DNA of 64,000 nt, taken from contig NZ_CP030941.1 of the NCBI RefSeq assembly GCF_036621415.1, forward strand, positions 124,001-188,000, read 5' to 3'. Positions 25,317-33,258 of the stretch are shown piece by piece. Each line of letters opens with the position of its first letter. Position 1 is the first letter of the stretch. The notes under the pieces were generated by a model. The model was not told the DNA's origin and did not search any database. It saw only the letters and a program-made list of their open reading frames with translations. The stretch is from Nitratireductor thuwali. Lineage in GTDB: Bacteria > Pseudomonadota > Alphaproteobacteria > Rhizobiales > Rhizobiaceae. Made by a program: the position numbers and the translations under genes.

Positions 25317-26068
25317 GGCTCCACCGCGTCCACAAGTGGAACAGCATCTATGGAACGGCCGGCCTCGAGAAGAAGGCTGCCGTCCTCATCCAGCCCGATC
25401 ATCGTCCCGGCCCGATTTCCCCCGGCCAGCGCGAGCTTGACGGGGCGCTCCAGATCGTACGCACGCGACATCCATGATTGACGCACGGTGGAAAACCCGT
25501 CCTGAAGCCAGCTGTCGATCCAAGCCAGAAAATGTCGTGCCACGGCTTCGACCAGGACCGTGCGGTCGAGATCGCCGCATCCTTCCTCGTGGAGGGCGGT
25601 GCTGTCCGGATGATGGCCGGGCTCACCGTCGCCGGCCGCTGATTCGACGGCAAGATTGAAGCCGACGATCAAGGTGCCCGGAACCTGCGACGGCACCACG
25701 CCGTCGGGAACGGCGACAAAGACGCCGCCGACGGCACCGCCATTGGCCAGCACCGTGAGCGGCCAGCGGAAGGTGATGGCCAGAGCGGGCGGGCCGATCG
25801 CGCCCAGCGCGTCGCCGATGGCCACCATCAGCACCGGTGCCATCTGGATTGCCCTGGAAAGCGGAACTTCAGGTTCGAGCACGAAGGCCGCCGCCGCTTG
25901 GTCGGTATCGGTCGACCAGAATAGATCCCCTGCTCCGCCCTCGCCTCCAGCCACCGCTGCCACAGCCGCGGCCATCGGCTCCTGTCCGTCGACGACCGCG
26001 AAACTCCTGAAGGCCGGCGGAAACTGCGGCGCGCCGAATGATGGCTGGATCGGTCCGGTCGCGCTCAC
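25307..26068 (-). CDS. Biotin/lipoate A/B protein ligase-like protein
   Basis: This 253-residue protein starts at GTG 26068, which overlaps the DUF6494 stop as GTGA; frames further upstream overlap that gene and are rejected. The fold is suggested by AITFRWPLTVLANGGAVGGV, the strand-lysine/glycine region of the BPL/LplA family, and by the C-terminal small domain (AYDLERPVKLALAGGNRAGTMIGLDEDGSLLL) typical of biotin ligases. The invariant catalytic Lys of active ligases is not obvious, so it may bind an adenylate or acyl group without transferring it. It sits in the FDH accessory operon; substrate unknown. Confidence 0.75.
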   Translation of the reverse strand: MSATGPIQPSFGAPQFPPAFRSFAVVDGQEPMAAAVAAVAGGEGGAGDLFWSTDTDQAAAAFVLEPEVPLSRAIQMAPVLMVAIGDALGAIGPPALAITFRWPLTVLANGGAVGGVFVAVPDGVVPSQVPGTLIVGFNLAVESAAGDGEPGHHPDSTALHEEGCGDLDRTVLVEAVARHFLAWIDSWLQDGFSTVRQSWMSRAYDLERPVKLALAGGNRAGTMIGLDEDGSLLLEAGRSIDAVPLVDAVEPCR

Positions 26069-26256
26069 GGCAGTTCGATCTCTCCCGTAACGACGTGGTT
26101 CAATTCCGTGCCTTCGGCCGTCAGTACCATCTTGACCTTCAGCTTGCCCGGCCCCGCCTTGCCCGAACGGACAATTTCCTCGATCTGGCACTGCGAGGTC
26201 ACGCCGACCTGCTTCAAGAACTTGCGCAGCGACATGTTGAAAGCTTCTTCGCTCAT
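26065..26256 (-). CDS. DUF6494 family small protein
   Basis: This 63-residue protein begins MSEEAFNMSLRKFLKQVGV at an ATG preceded by GAGGAGGAAACG; the in-frame extension upstream has no ribosome binding site. The conserved core, a helix followed by TSQCQIEEIV, resembles the small DUF6494 proteins that accompany FDH genes. A single Cys is present (SQCQ). It is coupled to the ligase-like gene downstream by overlap. Role unknown. Confidence 0.8.
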   Translation of the reverse strand: MSEEAFNMSLRKFLKQVGVTSQCQIEEIVRSGKAGPGKLKVKMVLTAEGTELNHVVTGEIELP

Positions 26257-26343
26257 CGTTTCCTCCTCGTGTTCCGTTGAGACAGGTTGGCTGAACGGCG
26301 CGGCGTTCGCCTGCGGCGCCACCCGCCGCTCCGTGATCCCCAT

Positions 26344-26472
26344 TCACCGGAGCCTGACATTGCCCGTTGAATAGGCCCTTTCGGCAGAGGTCTCGAATTG
26401 CGAGTTGAGCACGAAACCGGCGCCAAGCGCGACGACCAGAAGGATCACCACGCTCAAGAGGAATGCTCTCAT
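26344..26472 (-). CDS. 42-residue membrane protein of the FDH operon
   Basis: The frame from ATG 26472 to TGA 26344 encodes a peptide starting MRAFLLSVVILLVVALGAGF. Residues 3-22 form one membrane helix, and the charged C-terminal half probably lies in the periplasm. GGAGAA stands about 10 bases before the ATG. It fills the space between the cytochrome b subunit and DUF6494 in the same direction. Its position, a good start signal and a helix-plus-tail composition support it. It could be a small subunit of the membrane-bound formate dehydrogenase, as small helices are in several cytochrome complexes, but this is inference. Confidence 0.7.
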   Translation of the reverse strand: MRAFLLSVVILLVVALGAGFVLNSQFETSAERAYSTGNVRLR

Positions 26473-26534
26473 TATTGCCCGTTCTCCATGTATCCCATAG
26501 GCACCTGGTATCATTGATCAGCCCTGGGCAGGAC

Positions 26535-27707
26535 CTATTCGGCCGGCTGAGGCTTTACATCGTCGGACGAACGAGCCTCCTCCGCCTCGATCTGCTCGAC
26601 CCAGAGCGAATGATGTTCCCTCGCCCAGTTCAGATCGACATCGCCGCTGCCCATCGCGTCATATGCGCCCTCCATGCCGATCGTGCCGATATAGATGTGG
26701 GCGAAGATGACGCAGATCATGAAGACGGCCATGATCGCATGCCATACCGAATTGAACTGTTGTTCCTGGATCGGCGTGTAGGGCGGCTCGGGCAGTCCGA
26801 ACCAGGCGGGAATGTCGATGCCGATCGCCGAAAGCGCCGCGAATGTGTCGCTGAAATAAGCGTGTTCGAACGGGAACAGCAGAGCCCACCCCGACAGGCA
26901 GAGCGACAGGCCGCCAATCATGACGAGCCAGAAAACGATCTTCTGCCCCGCATTGAACTTCCAGGCCGGGGGGTGCACTCCCTTGCCGAACATTCCGCCG
27001 CCCTTCGCGATCCAGATCAGATCGTGCCGGCTGGGGAGGTTGTGCACGATCCACATGACGAAGGCGCCGGCCAGGCCCAGCATGAAGGCGAAGGCGACAT
27101 AATTGTGCGTCTGCTTGAGGAAGCCCGCCATCGGGCCGAAAGCTTCCCTGCCCATCAGCGGCATGATCAGCTCGCGCCCGTATGAAATGTTGAGGCCGCT
27201 GATGGCGAGGATGATGAAGGAAAGCGCCATCAGCCAGTGGGCCGTCCGTTCGATCATGCTGAAGCGCTTGATCCTGACGCCCGACAAGCCGTGCTCGACG
27301 CGGATGCGGCCGCGGAACGCGAAAAAAAGCGACAACAGCACCAATGTCCCGATCATCGCCAGGCCGAGATAATCGAACATCGGCCCGTTGCGCAGAAGCC
27401 GCCAGCTCTCCCCGTCGGACTGAACCAGGACGGCCGCGTTCCTGTCGGGAATGGAGACCGTGCCGGCAACGCCCTGGCGCACGCCCCGCCAGATCTCGGA
27501 GTCGGATGTCGTGCCAAGCGCATCGCCGGGCACCGCGCCGCCGACGGGACCGGCATCGCCGCTGACCGCTCCCTCGGGCGGACGAACCGAACTCTGCGCG
27601 AGCCCTGCGCCGGTCAGCGCCATGGAAACCAGAACCGCGCAAACCAGCACCGGCAGACCCGGGAAAACGTGCGGGAGCCAGATGCGCAGTGCCCTCAGGC
27701 TGGACAT
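26535..27707 (-). CDS. Formate dehydrogenase gamma subunit, cytochrome b556 type
   Basis: This 390-residue protein starts at ATG 27707 behind GAGGAGAACG. It has an N-terminal signal or first helix (residues 12-40), a periplasmic stretch of about 65 residues, and then the FdnI-like core with helices near 125-145, 175-195, 215-240, 265-290 and 335-355. Histidines in ERTAHWLMA, KQTHNYVAF and VWHAIMAVF are candidate ligands for the two b hemes. It carries electrons from the periplasmic alpha-beta dimer to quinone. The N-terminal extension is longer than in E. coli FdnI (217 residues), as usual for the alphaproteobacterial form. Confidence 0.92.
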   Translation of the reverse strand: MSSLRALRIWLPHVFPGLPVLVCAVLVSMALTGAGLAQSSVRPPEGAVSGDAGPVGGAVPGDALGTTSDSEIWRGVRQGVAGTVSIPDRNAAVLVQSDGESWRLLRNGPMFDYLGLAMIGTLVLLSLFFAFRGRIRVEHGLSGVRIKRFSMIERTAHWLMALSFIILAISGLNISYGRELIMPLMGREAFGPMAGFLKQTHNYVAFAFMLGLAGAFVMWIVHNLPSRHDLIWIAKGGGMFGKGVHPPAWKFNAGQKIVFWLVMIGGLSLCLSGWALLFPFEHAYFSDTFAALSAIGIDIPAWFGLPEPPYTPIQEQQFNSVWHAIMAVFMICVIFAHIYIGTIGMEGAYDAMGSGDVDLNWAREHHSLWVEQIEAEEARSSDDVKPQPAE

Positions 27708-27861
27708 ATTCGTTCTCCTCCAGGGCACGGCGGCCCTTGATGCACCGTCGATTGTGCCGCCCGGAGCGATCGAGCGCAAGCGATCGGCGGCCCGCAATGC
27801 GAGCCGCCCGTTTTATGAGCGGGTGGTATCAAGACCGGCCGCCCCATCTTGCTTGCGGCCG

Positions 27862-28458
27862 TCAGCCGCCCGCTTTGCTCTCATAGGCCGTGCCCCAGCC
27901 CCAGGCGCCGGCGCCGAAGCCGCGCGCCACGACCCGTTCGCGATAGATGTTCGAGACGGTGTCGCCGTCGCCGGCCAGCAGCGCCTTGGTCGAGCACATT
28001 TCCGCGCATAGCGGCAGTTTGCCTTCCGCAAGACGGTTGCGGCCGTATTTCTGGAACTCGGCAGCCGAATTGTCCTCTTCCGGGCCGCCGGCACAGAAAG
28101 TGCACTTGTCCATCTTGCCGCGTGAGCCGAAATTGGAGGCCTGCGGATATTGCGGCGCGCCGAACGGGCACGCATAGAAGCAATAGCCGCATCCGATGCA
28201 CAGATCCTTGGAATGCAGCACCACGCCATCGGCCGTCTGATAGAAGCAGTCGACCGGGCACACCGCCATGCACGGCGCATCGGAGCAATGCATGCAGGCA
28301 ACCGATATGGAGCGCTCGCCCGGCTTGCCGTCATTGATGGTGACGACCCGCCTGCGATTGACGCCCCAGGGCACCTCATGTTCGTTCTTGCACGCGGTGA
28401 CGCAGGCGTTGCACTCGATGCAGCGCTCGGCGTCGCAGAGGAATTTCATTCTAGCCAT
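27862..28458 (-). CDS. fdh3B: Formate dehydrogenase beta subunit, four-cluster ferredoxin
   Basis: This 198-residue protein has the four-cluster pattern of FdnH/FdoH: CIECNACVTACKNEH, CMHCSDAPCMAVCPVDC, CIGCGYCFYACPFG and CTFCAGG...CAEMC. It relays electrons from the catalytic subunit to the cytochrome b. It lacks the C-terminal membrane helix of E. coli FdnH, as expected for FDH3-type beta subunits, so it depends on alpha for Tat export and on gamma for docking. The gap to gamma is 154 bases with a weak hairpin at 27804-27826 and no convincing gene; the gap to alpha is 16 bases. Confidence 0.93.
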   Translation of the reverse strand: MARMKFLCDAERCIECNACVTACKNEHEVPWGVNRRRVVTINDGKPGERSISVACMHCSDAPCMAVCPVDCFYQTADGVVLHSKDLCIGCGYCFYACPFGAPQYPQASNFGSRGKMDKCTFCAGGPEEDNSAAEFQKYGRNRLAEGKLPLCAEMCSTKALLAGDGDTVSNIYRERVVARGFGAGAWGWGTAYESKAGG

Positions 28459-28474
28459 GGTTTGATTCCTCTCG

Positions 28475-31393
28475 TTACGCTCGTTCGATCCGGCACAGCG
28501 TGGACTTGGTTTCCTGCATCTGGGTCACCGAGTCGTAGCCATAGGTTTGGGCCGTGTTGCAGGCTTCGCCGAGGACGTAGGGATCGGCTCCCTCGGGATA
28601 TTTGTGGCGCAGGTCCTCGCCCTGGAAATAGCCGCCGAAATGGAACGGGGTGAAGACGACGCCCCTTCCCACGCGCTCCGTGATCATCGCCATCACCCGG
28701 ATCTTGCCGCCTTCGGGACTGTGCAGCCACACCGCGTCGCGATCCCGGAGGCCGAGATCGTTGGCGTCGGCGGGATTGATCTCGACGAACATGTCCTGCT
28801 GCAATTCGGCGAGCCACGGGTTCGACCGCGTTTCGTCGCCGCCGCCCTCATACTCGACCAGCCTGCCCGATGTCATGATCATCGGGAAATCCTTGGAGAA
28901 GTCGTTCTTCTGGATCGAGGCATAGGCCGTCGGCACCCGCCAGAACGTCTTGTCCTCCCAGGTCGGATAATCGGCGACGAGATCCCGGCGCGGCGTATAG
29001 AGCGGCTCGCGATGGAGCGGGACCGGATCGGGGAAGGTCCACACCACCGCGCGCGCCTTGGCGTTGCCGTATGGCGCACAGCCATGCTGGATCGCAACGC
29101 GCTGGATGCCGCCCGAAAGGTCGGTCTTCCAGTTCACCGCGTCGATCTTTTCCTGGTCGTCGGAACCGGCGACCATCCTGATGCTCTCCATCTCCTCAGG
29201 CGTCAGGTCGCCATCCCATCCAAGCTCACGCAGCATTGCCATGGTGAACTCGGGATAGCCGTCCTCGATCTCCGAGCCTGCGGGCCATGAGCCTTCGGCG
29301 AGCAGGTTGTCGCCGTCGCGCTCGACGCCGAAGCGCGCACGGAAACCCATGCCGCCTTCGGCAACCGGGATGGACGTGTCGTAAAGGTTCGCGGAGCCCG
29401 GATGCTTCATCTCCGGCGTGCCCCAGCACGGCCACGGCATGCCGTAGAATTCACCGTCATGCGGACCGCCCACGCCACGAAGCGTCGTCTTGTCGAAGGT
29501 CTGCTGGTGGGCCATGTGCGACTTCAGCCGCTCGGGCGACTGGCCGGTATAGCCGATCGTCCACATGCCGCGATTGTATTCGCGGGTAAGATCCTCGATC
29601 AGCGGCTCCTCGCCATTGACCTCGATATTGCGGAACATGCGGTCGGCGAAGCCGAACTTCTGCGCGAACTTGTACATGATGGTCTGGTCGGGCAGCGATT
29701 CGAACAGCGGCTCGACCACCTTTTCACGCCATTGCAGCGAGCGGTTGGAAGCCGTCACCGAGCCGGAAGTCTCGAACTGCGTTGCCGCCGGCAGAAGGTA
29801 GACGCCGTCCTGCCGGTCCTGCAGCACCGCCGTCATGGTCGGATAAGGATCGATGACGACGAGCATGTCGAGCATGCCCATGGCCTTCTGCATTTCCGGG
29901 AGCCTGGTCTGCGAGTTCGGCGCATGGCCCCAGAACACCATGACCTTGGTGTTGTCGGGCTGCACCAGATTCTCCTTGGCTTCCAGCACTCCGTCGATCC
30001 AGCGCGAGACCGTTATACCGGGCTCGTTCATCATCGGCTTGTCTTCGCCGTTGGCGCTTCGAAGCACGGCAAAACGGCCCTTGAGCCAGTCGAGGTCCTC
30101 CTCCCAGACCCTGGCCCAGTGCGCCCAGGAGCCGTCCGTCAGGCCGTAGTAGCCCGGCAGCGTGTCGGCCAGAACGCCGAGATCGGTCGCGCCCTGCACA
30201 TTGTCGTGGCCGCGGAAGATGTTGGTGCCGCCGCCGGCGACGCCCATGTTTCCGAGCGCAAGTTGCAGGATGCAGTAGGCACGGGTGTTGTTGTTGCCGG
30301 TGGAATGCTGGGTGCCGCCCATGCACCATATAAGGGTGCCGGGCCTGTTCTCGGCCATGGTGCGGGCGATCCGCTCGACCTGCGAGCCTGGAACGCCCGT
30401 GACGCGCTCGGTCTCTTCCGGCGTCCATTTGGCGACTTCCGCGCGGATCTGGTCCATACCCCACACCCGGCTCTGGATGAACTGCCTGTCCTCCCAGCCG
30501 TTCTCGAAAATGTGGTAGAGCATGCCCCAGATCAGGGAGACATCGGTGCCCGGCCGCAGGCGCACATATTCGTCGGCATGCGCGGCCGTCCGCGTAAACC
30601 GCGGATCGGCGACGATGAGGGGCGCGTTGTTTTCCTCCTTCGCCTTCAACAGATGCAGAAGCGAAACCGGATGGGCCTCGGCCGGATTGCCGCCGATCAG
30701 GAAGATCGCCCTCGAATTGTGAATATCGTTGTAGGAATTGGTCATCGCGCCGTAGCCCCAGGTGTTGGCAACACCTGCGACCGTGGTCGAATGACAAATG
30801 CGCGCCTGGTGGTCTACGTTGTTCGTGCCCCAATAGGCGGCCAGCTTGCGGATGAGATAAGCCTGCTCGTTGGAGTGCTTGGCCGAGCCCAGCCAGTAGA
30901 CCGAGTCGGGACCGGAGGTTTCCCGCACCTCGAGCATCTTGTCGCCGATCTCGTTGATGGCTTCGTCCCAGCTGACACGCTGCCATTTGCCACCGACCAG
31001 CTTCATCGGATATTTCAGGCGCCGCTCGCCATGCGCATGCTCGCGCACCGATGCGCCCTTGGCGCAATGGGCGCCGAGATTGAACGGGGAATCGAAGCCG
31101 GGCTCCTGCCCGATCCACACGCCGTTGGAAACCTCCGCGATGACGGTGCAGCCGACCGAGCAATGGGTGCAAACGGATTTCTTGATCTCGACGTTTCCTG
31201 TGCCTGCGGCACCCTGGGCCGCCGCCTTGCGCACCATTCCGCCCGAAAGGGACGAGATCGCCGTCATCCCGCCGATGGCGAGACCGGAGCGCTTGAGGAA
31301 AGTGCGGCGGTCGACGGCCGCATTTCCGAACTCCGACAGCGCAGATGACAACCGGTGGCCTCTCGCCGCTCCATTTGCCTTCTTCCTGAGCAT
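28475..31393 (-). CDS. fdh3A: Periplasmic formate dehydrogenase catalytic alpha subunit (Cys form)
   Basis: This 972-residue molybdopterin enzyme has a twin-arginine signal, RRTFLKRSG with Arg29-Arg30, followed by an apolar stretch and AAA cleavage region near residue 60. The first cluster motif CTHCSVGC lies just after, and the active-site Cys200-His201 in QARICHSTTVAG stands where E. coli FdnG has selenocysteine. The start at 31393 is preferred; an ATG 12 codons earlier lacks a better site. It oxidises formate in the periplasm and passes electrons to fdh3B. Upstream lie the Tat-target peptide and the TorD chaperone, probably in one operon. Confidence 0.95.
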   Translation of the reverse strand: MLRKKANGAARGHRLSSALSEFGNAAVDRRTFLKRSGLAIGGMTAISSLSGGMVRKAAAQGAAGTGNVEIKKSVCTHCSVGCTVIAEVSNGVWIGQEPGFDSPFNLGAHCAKGASVREHAHGERRLKYPMKLVGGKWQRVSWDEAINEIGDKMLEVRETSGPDSVYWLGSAKHSNEQAYLIRKLAAYWGTNNVDHQARICHSTTVAGVANTWGYGAMTNSYNDIHNSRAIFLIGGNPAEAHPVSLLHLLKAKEENNAPLIVADPRFTRTAAHADEYVRLRPGTDVSLIWGMLYHIFENGWEDRQFIQSRVWGMDQIRAEVAKWTPEETERVTGVPGSQVERIARTMAENRPGTLIWCMGGTQHSTGNNNTRAYCILQLALGNMGVAGGGTNIFRGHDNVQGATDLGVLADTLPGYYGLTDGSWAHWARVWEEDLDWLKGRFAVLRSANGEDKPMMNEPGITVSRWIDGVLEAKENLVQPDNTKVMVFWGHAPNSQTRLPEMQKAMGMLDMLVVIDPYPTMTAVLQDRQDGVYLLPAATQFETSGSVTASNRSLQWREKVVEPLFESLPDQTIMYKFAQKFGFADRMFRNIEVNGEEPLIEDLTREYNRGMWTIGYTGQSPERLKSHMAHQQTFDKTTLRGVGGPHDGEFYGMPWPCWGTPEMKHPGSANLYDTSIPVAEGGMGFRARFGVERDGDNLLAEGSWPAGSEIEDGYPEFTMAMLRELGWDGDLTPEEMESIRMVAGSDDQEKIDAVNWKTDLSGGIQRVAIQHGCAPYGNAKARAVVWTFPDPVPLHREPLYTPRRDLVADYPTWEDKTFWRVPTAYASIQKNDFSKDFPMIMTSGRLVEYEGGGDETRSNPWLAELQQDMFVEINPADANDLGLRDRDAVWLHSPEGGKIRVMAMITERVGRGVVFTPFHFGGYFQGEDLRHKYPEGADPYVLGEACNTAQTYGYDSVTQMQETKSTLCRIERA

Positions 31394-31451
31394 GGTCGTC
31401 TCCGTTTCCTCCGTTGCAGTCGCCTGCAAACCGGTTTTCTTGTCCGCGGCG

Positions 31452-31649
31452 TCAGAAGCGCGCCGACTTGTAGAACGCCTTCACATGATCGGTTTCCGTA
31501 TAGCCTGCGCCGGAGGCGTTGGACTTCGCCTCCACCGCCTCGGCTTTCTTGCCGGTCACCAGCGCGGTGCCGCCGGCAACGCTCCCGAGACCTGCAAACT
31601 TGAGGAAAGTACGACGATCCGTTTTTGCGTCTTCGGCCTTGGCCGTCAT
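31452..31649 (-). CDS. Formate dehydrogenase region Tat-signal small protein
   Basis: This 65-residue protein has a clear twin-arginine motif DRRTFLKFAGLGSVAGG (Arg12-Arg13) and a short mature tail ending YKSARF. It matches the small 'formate dehydrogenase region TAT target' family known beside FDH operons. Its signal resembles that of the catalytic subunit. It may act as an exported structural peptide or as a decoy for the chaperone; its role is not established. The longer in-frame extension upstream overlaps the TorD gene and is rejected. Confidence 0.85.
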   Translation of the reverse strand: MTAKAEDAKTDRRTFLKFAGLGSVAGGTALVTGKKAEAVEAKSNASGAGYTETDHVKAFYKSARF

Positions 31650-31731
31650 GTCTGTCTCCCTTTCGCCTGCCCGCTTTGCCTCTTCGTCCGGCAGGGCACA
31701 TTCACCGGACCCGTGCGACGTCGAAGATGCG

Positions 31732-32337
31732 CTACATGTCGAACGCCGCCACTTCGATCTCCATGAAAAGCCTGCCGATCGTGCCGACGGGACGATAGAG
31801 CCGAGCCGTCCGTGCTGTTTCGAGATCGCCGTAGAAATGCGGCATCCATGACCCGACATGCTTTTCGAAAAACTGCTTCTGGACGGTGAGCGTCTGCGGC
31901 GCGCCGAAGGTGCCGTCGATAAGCCCCGCCATCATCTCCATCAGCGCGCTCGCATGATCCTCCGGCTCGGTCACTTTGGGCGAGCGGCCAATGCCCAGCG
32001 GCGCCATGTCGTTGCGCAGGCGCGCCAGCGGCTTCTCGTGCAGGAACCCCGTCAGATAGTAGGATCCATAGGGAACGAGTTCGCCGCGGCCGACACCGAT
32101 GAAGAGATTGTGATACTCCTCGCCCGCCTCGCCGGCGGACATCGCACCGGCCGTTGCCGAAAGCTCTCCGATCGCGCGGCCCAGCTCCGTATCGTCGCCG
32201 GAAAGCTCGCTCAGCGTCTGCAGCAACTGAAAATCGGGCGGGGCCGAGAGAAGCCGTGCGAGCAGTCGGTAGAGATCGGCTCGCAGTCGCTCAGACTCAG
32301 TCAGCATTGTCGACTTTGCGACGCTTTGAATCGGCAC
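31732..32337 (-). CDS. TorD/DmsD-family cytoplasmic chaperone
   Basis: This 201-residue all-helical protein has the TorD family pattern: a DLYRLLARLLSAPPDFQLL opening, the EYHNLFIGVGRGELVPYGSYYLTGFLHEKPL central motif and the EPEDHASALMEMMAGLI segment. Such chaperones bind Tat signals and guide molybdenum cofactor insertion before export, here of fdh3A. GTG 32337 is chosen because GGGAGG lies 5 bases before it; the ATG ten codons on (32307) has no ribosome binding site. It heads the leftward FDH3 operon, opposite the tungstate importer. Confidence 0.88.
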   Translation of the reverse strand: MPIQSVAKSTMLTESERLRADLYRLLARLLSAPPDFQLLQTLSELSGDDTELGRAIGELSATAGAMSAGEAGEEYHNLFIGVGRGELVPYGSYYLTGFLHEKPLARLRNDMAPLGIGRSPKVTEPEDHASALMEMMAGLIDGTFGAPQTLTVQKQFFEKHVGSWMPHFYGDLETARTARLYRPVGTIGRLFMEIEVAAFDM

Positions 32338-32383
32338 AGGCACCTCCCGAAATAAATAAAGCAACAAATCGAAAGTTTTACAA

Positions 32384-32399
32384 TGATACTTGCGTATCA
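32384..32399. promoter_or_regulatory. Candidate operator TGATAC-N4-GTATCA
   Basis: A perfect 6-base inverted repeat around TTGC, 47 bases upstream of the chaperone start. It differs from the TGGYAT-N5 motif of the oxalate regulon, so another regulator is expected. Confidence 0.55.
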
Positions 32400-32505
32400 A
32401 AATGAACAACATCAGTGATTTATTTAACTAGACTTATACAGTCACCTTTTATCGGTTCCCGATATATCGCATTACAGGGCAATCGACTTTCTCGTCGTTA
32501 TCGAC

Positions 32506-32525
32506 CATTATTTCCTGGAATAATG
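32506..32525. promoter_or_regulatory. Candidate operator upstream of tupB
   Basis: CATTATT (32506-32512) and AATAATG (32519-32525) are perfect inverted arms about a 6-base centre. ModE- and TunR-like oxyanion regulators use palindromes at such positions, but the sequence does not match a consensus I can name with confidence. Confidence 0.5.
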
Positions 32526-32550
32526 AGCACAACGGAAGTATCATCCAATT

Positions 32551-33258
32551 ATGCAGGATTTCGCCTCATCGTTCTTCCTGGCCGTCAACCTGATCCTGTC
32601 GGGCGATCCTGAGTTATGGTCGATCGTCCTGCTCTCCCTGAAGGTCTCGCTGACTGCCGTTGCCATCGCCGCGATGATCGGCATGCCGATCGGTGCAGCC
32701 TTGGGAGTGGGACGCTTTGCCGGCAGGCGGACCCTCATCGTCCTGATCAACGCGCTCATGGGCCTGCCGCCTGTGGTGGTCGGCCTGATGGTCTACCTCT
32801 TGCTGTCGAACAGCGGCCCGCTCGGCGTTCTGCAACTGCTTTACACACCCACCGCCATGATCATCGCGCAGGTCATCCTGGTCACGCCGATTGTCGCCGC
32901 CCTGACGCGACAGGTGGTCGAAGATCTGGATGCCGAATATGCCGAACAGTTGCGTTCGATGGGCGTATCGCGACTTGCCTCGGTTCCCACGCTCCTGTGG
33001 GACGGGCGGACCAGCTTGATGACAGCGGTTCTCGCCGGCTTCGGCCGCGCGACCGCCGAGGTCGGCGCCGTCATCATCGTCGGCGGCAACATCAACCACG
33101 TCACCCGCGTCATGACGACGGCGATCGCGCTCGAAACCTCGAAGGGCAATCTGGCGCTGGCACTGGCGCTCGGAGCCATCCTCATGCTCATCGCTATTTC
33201 CGTAAACGCGGCGGTCGGCCTCTTGGGCGTCAGGTCGGAGCGTGTCGCTCATGCCTGA
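32551..33258 (+). CDS. tupB: Tungstate ABC transporter permease
   Basis: This 235-residue inner-membrane permease has about five or six helices and the EAA-loop equivalent EYAEQLRSMGVSRLASVPTLLWDGR near residue 130-160, which docks to the ATPase. The closing part FGRATAEVGAVIIVGGNINHVTRVMTTAI is characteristic of TupB. The start at 32551 has GGAAG 15 bases before it, a weak site. The next gene starts inside its last codons (8-base overlap). Together with tupC and tupA it imports tungstate, useful for W-dependent formate dehydrogenase. Confidence 0.9.
   Translation: MQDFASSFFLAVNLILSGDPELWSIVLLSLKVSLTAVAIAAMIGMPIGAALGVGRFAGRRTLIVLINALMGLPPVVVGLMVYLLLSNSGPLGVLQLLYTPTAMIIAQVILVTPIVAALTRQVVEDLDAEYAEQLRSMGVSRLASVPTLLWDGRTSLMTAVLAGFGRATAEVGAVIIVGGNINHVTRVMTTAIALETSKGNLALALALGAILMLIAISVNAAVGLLGVRSERVAHA

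Larger units (their letters stand above)
32338..32550. promoter_or_regulatory. Divergent regulatory region, FDH3 operon and tup operon
   Basis: This AT-rich 213-base stretch contrasts with the surrounding GC and holds two good palindromes: TGATAC-TTGC-GTATCA (32384-32399), nearer the chaperone gene, and CATTATT-TCCTGG-AATAATG (32506-32525), 26 bases before tupB. Each could bind a dimeric regulator. Confidence 0.6.

Noticed and set aside
26069..26347. Upstream extension of the ligase-like gene
   Set aside because: It overlaps the DUF6494 gene in another frame; the GTG at 26068 overlapping the DUF6494 stop is more credible.
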